NCBI GenBank assembly: GCA_039177555.1
Contig: JBCDFV010000001.1
Coordinates: 182,268-246,267, forward strand
DNA length: 64,000 bases
Origin: JANQGH01 sp039177555
GTDB taxonomy: Bacteria > Pseudomonadota > Alphaproteobacteria > DSM-16000 > Inquilinaceae
Direction of reading: 5' to 3'
The translations under genes and the position numbers were made by a program. Below the pieces are notes generated by a model, which was not told where the DNA came from, ran no database searches, and saw nothing but the letters and a program-made list of their open reading frames with translations. Of this stretch, positions 61,158 to 64,000 are shown one piece after another (the first letter of the stretch is position 1; each line of letters starts with the position of its first letter).

Positions 61158-62165
61158 ATGGAGATCAGCGATTTCATCGCCGGCTTGCCGAAGGTCGAAC
61201 TCCATCTGCACATCGAGGGCTCGCTGGAGCCGGGCATGATGCTGGATCTTGCCAAGCGCAACGACATCCCGCTGATCCACAAGGACGAGGCCGCCCTGTT
61301 GGAGGCCTATCATTTCACGCAGCTTCAGGATTTTCTGGATCTCTACTACGAAGGCATGTCCGTCCTGCTGACCGAGCGGGATTTCTACGACCTGACCTGG
61401 GCTTATCTTGAAAAGGTGGCGGCTCAGAATACGCGTCATGTGGAGATTTTCTTCGACCCACAAGGCCATACCAGCCGTGGCATCGCGTTTGAGACGGTGT
61501 TGAGTGGCATCAGACGTGCGCTCGACGATGGGGAGAGGCGTCTCGGCATCAGCAACCGGCTGATCATGTGCTTTCTGCGCCATCTCAGCGAGGCGGACGG
61601 ATTTGCGACGCTGGAGCAGGCCTTGCCCCATCGGAACGAGATTTACGGTGTCGGCCTCGATTCCTCAGAGCTCGGCTATCCGCCGTCGCGTTTCGAACGG
61701 TTGTTTAAGCGCTGCCGCGATGAGGGGTTCGCCTTGGTCGCCCACGCCGGCGAAGAAGGACCTGCCCACTATGTTGAGGAGGCCGTCGACCTTTTAAGGG
61801 TTCAGCGCATCGATCACGGCAACCGGGCGATGGAAGACCCGGCACTGGTGACACGCATCGCCAAGGCCGGCATCCCGCTGACTGTTTGCCCGCTGTCGAA
61901 CGTAAGGCTTCAGAACGTCGATCGGATCGAAAATCACCCGATCGGCCGCATGATGGCCGCCGGTTTGAAGGTCACCATCAACTCCGACGATCCGGCCTAT
62001 TTCGGCGGCTATATGAACGAGAATTTTCAAGCGGTCATGGACGGGCCGAACCTGTCGCGGGACGACGTCGCGATTGCGGCAAGCAATGCGATCGAGGCGA
62101 GTTTCGCCACGCCGGAACGCAAAGAAGCTCTGCATGCGGAACTGCAGGCCTATCTGGCCGCGTAG
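61158..62165 (+). CDS. Adenine deaminase, adenosine-deaminase superfamily (Aah1-like)
   Basis: A 335-residue zinc amidohydrolase. Metal and catalytic residues are visible: VELHLHIEGSLEPGMMLDLA (His pair), FALVAHAGEEGPAHYVEE (His and catalytic Glu, near 200), RIDHGNRAM and INSDDPAYFGGYMNENF (Asp pair, near 280). The segments LQDFLDLYYEGMSVLLTERD and VEIFFDPQGHTSRGIAFETV match the fungal/bacterial adenine deaminase branch rather than classical adenosine deaminase. The reaction is then adenine to hypoxanthine, directly feeding XdhAB. Many pipelines would label it adenosine deaminase (add). GAGAGGAA precedes the ATG. Confidence 0.9.
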   Translation: MEISDFIAGLPKVELHLHIEGSLEPGMMLDLAKRNDIPLIHKDEAALLEAYHFTQLQDFLDLYYEGMSVLLTERDFYDLTWAYLEKVAAQNTRHVEIFFDPQGHTSRGIAFETVLSGIRRALDDGERRLGISNRLIMCFLRHLSEADGFATLEQALPHRNEIYGVGLDSSELGYPPSRFERLFKRCRDEGFALVAHAGEEGPAHYVEEAVDLLRVQRIDHGNRAMEDPALVTRIAKAGIPLTVCPLSNVRLQNVDRIENHPIGRMMAAGLKVTINSDDPAYFGGYMNENFQAVMDGPNLSRDDVAIAASNAIEASFATPERKEALHAELQAYLAA

Positions 62166-62270
62166 GCACCTTCTTCGATTCTAACGGTCCAAGCGTTTGG
62201 GGATTGTGGTAGCCGGCGCGGCAATAACCGTTCAATAATCTGAGCCTTCCTTCGATAACCGGAGCGCATC

Positions 62271-63263
62271 ATGGCGCTGAAGGCCTCGCAACTCCGCCAT
62301 GCCGTAGAGCTGGCACGCCACGGCAACTTTCATCAAGCGGCGGAACAGCTTCAGATCTCGCAGGCCGGGCTGTCGCGCAGCATCCAATCGCTGGAATCCA
62401 ATCTCGGTACCAAGCTGTTCGATCGGCTGGGCTCCGGCACGGCGCCGACGACGCTGGGCCGATTGGTGGTCGAGCGCGGCGCGGAGATCGTCGAGGCGTT
62501 GGACGATCTGGAACGCGAAGTACGCCTCACGCTTGGACTGGAGGTGGGCTCGCTGGCCATCGGCGCAGGCCCCTATCCCATGGTCCTGTCGGTTATGCCG
62601 GCGTTGGGTCGCCTCTTGGCCGAACGGCCCAGCCTTAGGGTCCGAGCGAAGCAGCACGATTGGCTGTCGGTTACGGACGCCGTCACGCACCACGACGTGG
62701 ACCTTGCGGTCGCGGAAGTCTCCCACGCCAAGGAGTTGGATCATCTCGAAACCAGCCTGATCGGCCAACACCAGCTCTACTTCTTCGCCCGCCCCGACCA
62801 CCCGCTGCTTAAGGACACGCCGCCGTCGTTTGATGACATTGTGCGCTTTCCGATCATCGGCACGCCGGTACCCGAGCGGGTCGCTGGGCACTTCAATCGG
62901 CGGCAGGCGACAACCTACAGAGCGTCACCGAGTTCGGTCTTGCGGCCCAGCGTCGAGGTCGATGACCTTATGGATGCCCTGACCGTGGTCGGCCAATCGG
63001 ACGTTCTAATCGTCGCGCCGTTCACACTGGCCGAAGAGCGGCTGGACCAGGGCCGCCTAGCCGTCCTGCCCCTGATCGCGCCTTGGTTCAAACTGTCTTA
63101 CGGCATCATCCGCATTCGTCACCGCTCGCTGTCACCGGCTGCGACAGCCTTCGTCGACCTCGTGTTGGCTGAAGAGGCCAAGACGCGCGACCGCGAAGAT
63201 CTGCTGGCCCAGAGATGGCTGCCCCATCTCGTCGCTTCGGGCGACACGAGCCAGCCGCAGTAA
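62271..63263 (+). CDS. LysR family transcriptional regulator
   Basis: A 330-residue regulator. The HTH is near residues 3-62: LRHAVELARHGNFHQAAEQL, QISQAGLSRSIQSLES and LGTKLFDRLGSGTAPTTLGR. The effector domain starts near 92 (GSLAIGAGPYPMVLSVMPAL). It follows the adenine deaminase gene by 105 bases on the same strand and has its own CCGGAG ribosome site. It is the only regulator gene in the purine region and so the best candidate for the phased sites in the uricase-uraH spacer, though that is inference. It is convergent with the nucleosidase gene. Confidence 0.93.
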   Translation: MALKASQLRHAVELARHGNFHQAAEQLQISQAGLSRSIQSLESNLGTKLFDRLGSGTAPTTLGRLVVERGAEIVEALDDLEREVRLTLGLEVGSLAIGAGPYPMVLSVMPALGRLLAERPSLRVRAKQHDWLSVTDAVTHHDVDLAVAEVSHAKELDHLETSLIGQHQLYFFARPDHPLLKDTPPSFDDIVRFPIIGTPVPERVAGHFNRRQATTYRASPSSVLRPSVEVDDLMDALTVVGQSDVLIVAPFTLAEERLDQGRLAVLPLIAPWFKLSYGIIRIRHRSLSPAATAFVDLVLAEEAKTRDREDLLAQRWLPHLVASGDTSQPQ

Positions 63264-63289
63264 GCGATGCAGCGCGGCCGCGCTGGAGG

Positions 63290-64000
63290 TCAGTGCTTGG
63301 CCGGTTCTCCCTCGTCCTCGTTCGCGACAATGATGGGCAGCACCTCCCGAACCAGGGCCGCCGCTCCGCTTGCGACCGCGGACGTGAAAACGTTGAAGTC
63401 GATATGGCTTTCGACACCGGCCAGGTCCGACAGGGTGCGCAGCACCAGCCACGGAACGCCCAGGCGCTCGGCAACCTGGGCCATGGCACCACCCTCCATC
63501 TCGACCGCCAGCGCGCCGGTCTCGCCGAACAGGCGGTCGCGCGCTTCCTCGCTGTTGACGAACTGATCGCCCGTCAGGATTGTTCCGAAGTTAACCGTTG
63601 GTTGCCGATCCTCGATGGGCAAATGGCCGGGCAGGCGCGGCAGCCGAAACCCGTGCAGCGTGCTCTTCAGGGTATCGACGACGTCCGTATCCAGCGCATA
63701 GCCGTGATCGGTTGGAATGCCCGGCAGCGGTGGCACGCCCGGCTGATAGCGAACGAAGCCGTCGGCGGCCAGCGCGCCATAATCATGTTGGATCACACGA
63801 GTCGCGACCACCGCGTCGCCGATGGTGAGATCCGGCGACAAACCGCCCGCGACGCCTGAGAATATCAGTCCCCCACAACCGAACTGTTGGATCAACAACG
63901 TGGCGACCACCGCTGTCTGGACCTTGCCCAGGCCGGCTTCAACGATGACCAGCGGAATGCCCTCCAGCGCGCCCTTGCGAAACTCCCAACCCGCCTCCCG
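63290..64000 (-). CDS. 5'-methylthioadenosine/S-adenosylhomocysteine nucleosidase family protein, partial
   Basis: The frame is open without stop from 63290 to the right edge, so the 5' end is missing; 236 codons are seen. The fold of purine nucleosidases/phosphorylases is clear from VIVEAGLGKVQTAVVATLLI, the glycine motif GLIFSGVAGGLSPDLTIGDAVV, LAVEMEGGAMAQVAERLGVPW and LRTLSDLAGVESHIDF, the last holding the catalytic Asp. The family cleaves methylthioadenosine, S-adenosylhomocysteine or related nucleosides to adenine. In this setting it would supply adenine to the neighbouring deaminase, which is inference. Confidence 0.88.
   Translation of the reverse strand, partial: REAGWEFRKGALEGIPLVIVEAGLGKVQTAVVATLLIQQFGCGGLIFSGVAGGLSPDLTIGDAVVATRVIQHDYGALAADGFVRYQPGVPPLPGIPTDHGYALDTDVVDTLKSTLHGFRLPRLPGHLPIEDRQPTVNFGTILTGDQFVNSEEARDRLFGETGALAVEMEGGAMAQVAERLGVPWLVLRTLSDLAGVESHIDFNVFTSAVASGAAALVREVLPIIVANEDEGEPAKH

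Overview
The window looks like chromosomal DNA from a free-living, high-GC alphaproteobacterium, most likely Rhodospirillales-like and probably marine or otherwise oligotrophic. The support is the gene order (DUF4167 / prmC / prfA / ptsP / lysC next to ubiG; comF-grxC-nitrilase; argJ-mutT beside secA; ppx-rlmE-guaB-rsmB-guaA), strong GC bias at third codon positions, and three secondary importers with solute-binding proteins. No rRNA, CRISPR array, insertion sequence or prophage was seen. The taxonomic placement is inference.

Layout. 1-20.1 kb is a dense housekeeping block: the start of a DUF4167 gene, prmC-prfA, ispG, a RodZ-like protein, ptsP, lysC, then ubiG, a DUF1178 gene, small methyltransferases, a nitrilase-fold hydrolase, grxC, comF, mutT, a GNAT acetyltransferase, argJ, a parvulin-type prolyl isomerase and secA. 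20.2-22.0 kb holds orphan genes: a secreted protein, a 58-residue two-helix membrane protein and a secreted beta-barrel-like protein. 22.0-32.8 kb is an accessory uptake region. It has a TAXI-type TRAP importer with an M24 peptidase-fold enzyme, then a Tat-exported binding protein, two sugar-type ABC permeases and a cytoplasmic sulfatase, divergent from a LysR regulator. 32.9-39.2 kb returns to housekeeping: guaA, rsmB, guaB, rlmE and ppx/gppA. 39.5-45.7 kb is a catabolic unit of aldehyde dehydrogenase, thiamine-diphosphate enzyme and DctP/Q/M TRAP importer. A tRNA-Gln(CUG) follows, then a GH13 sugar phosphorylase and a TupA-like ATP-grasp protein.

49.1-64.0 kb is a purine island. UraD, PuuE and uricase run leftward. 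UraH, XdhA, XdhB, XdhC, a four-gene BMP-type ABC importer and an Aah1-like adenine deaminase run rightward. A second LysR gene and a partial nucleosidase close the window. Read as a pathway: purines are imported, adenine is deaminated to hypoxanthine, XdhAB oxidises to urate, uricase, UraH and UraD give S-allantoin, and PuuE opens allantoin to allantoate. Many of these genes overlap by 4-17 bases, as expected for translationally coupled operons. The shared promoter region carries three TTGCA-type half-sites exactly 20 bp apart.

The observations most worth following are: a bidirectional TATATA element placed so that comF and a methyltransferase would both be leaderless; an ABC importer plus cytoplasmic sulfatase without a local ATPase; the ThDP enzyme, aldehyde dehydrogenase and TRAP importer as a possible 2-oxoacid pathway; a 14-bp stem-loop between the purine-binding protein and adenine deaminase; and the phased operator of the purine genes.
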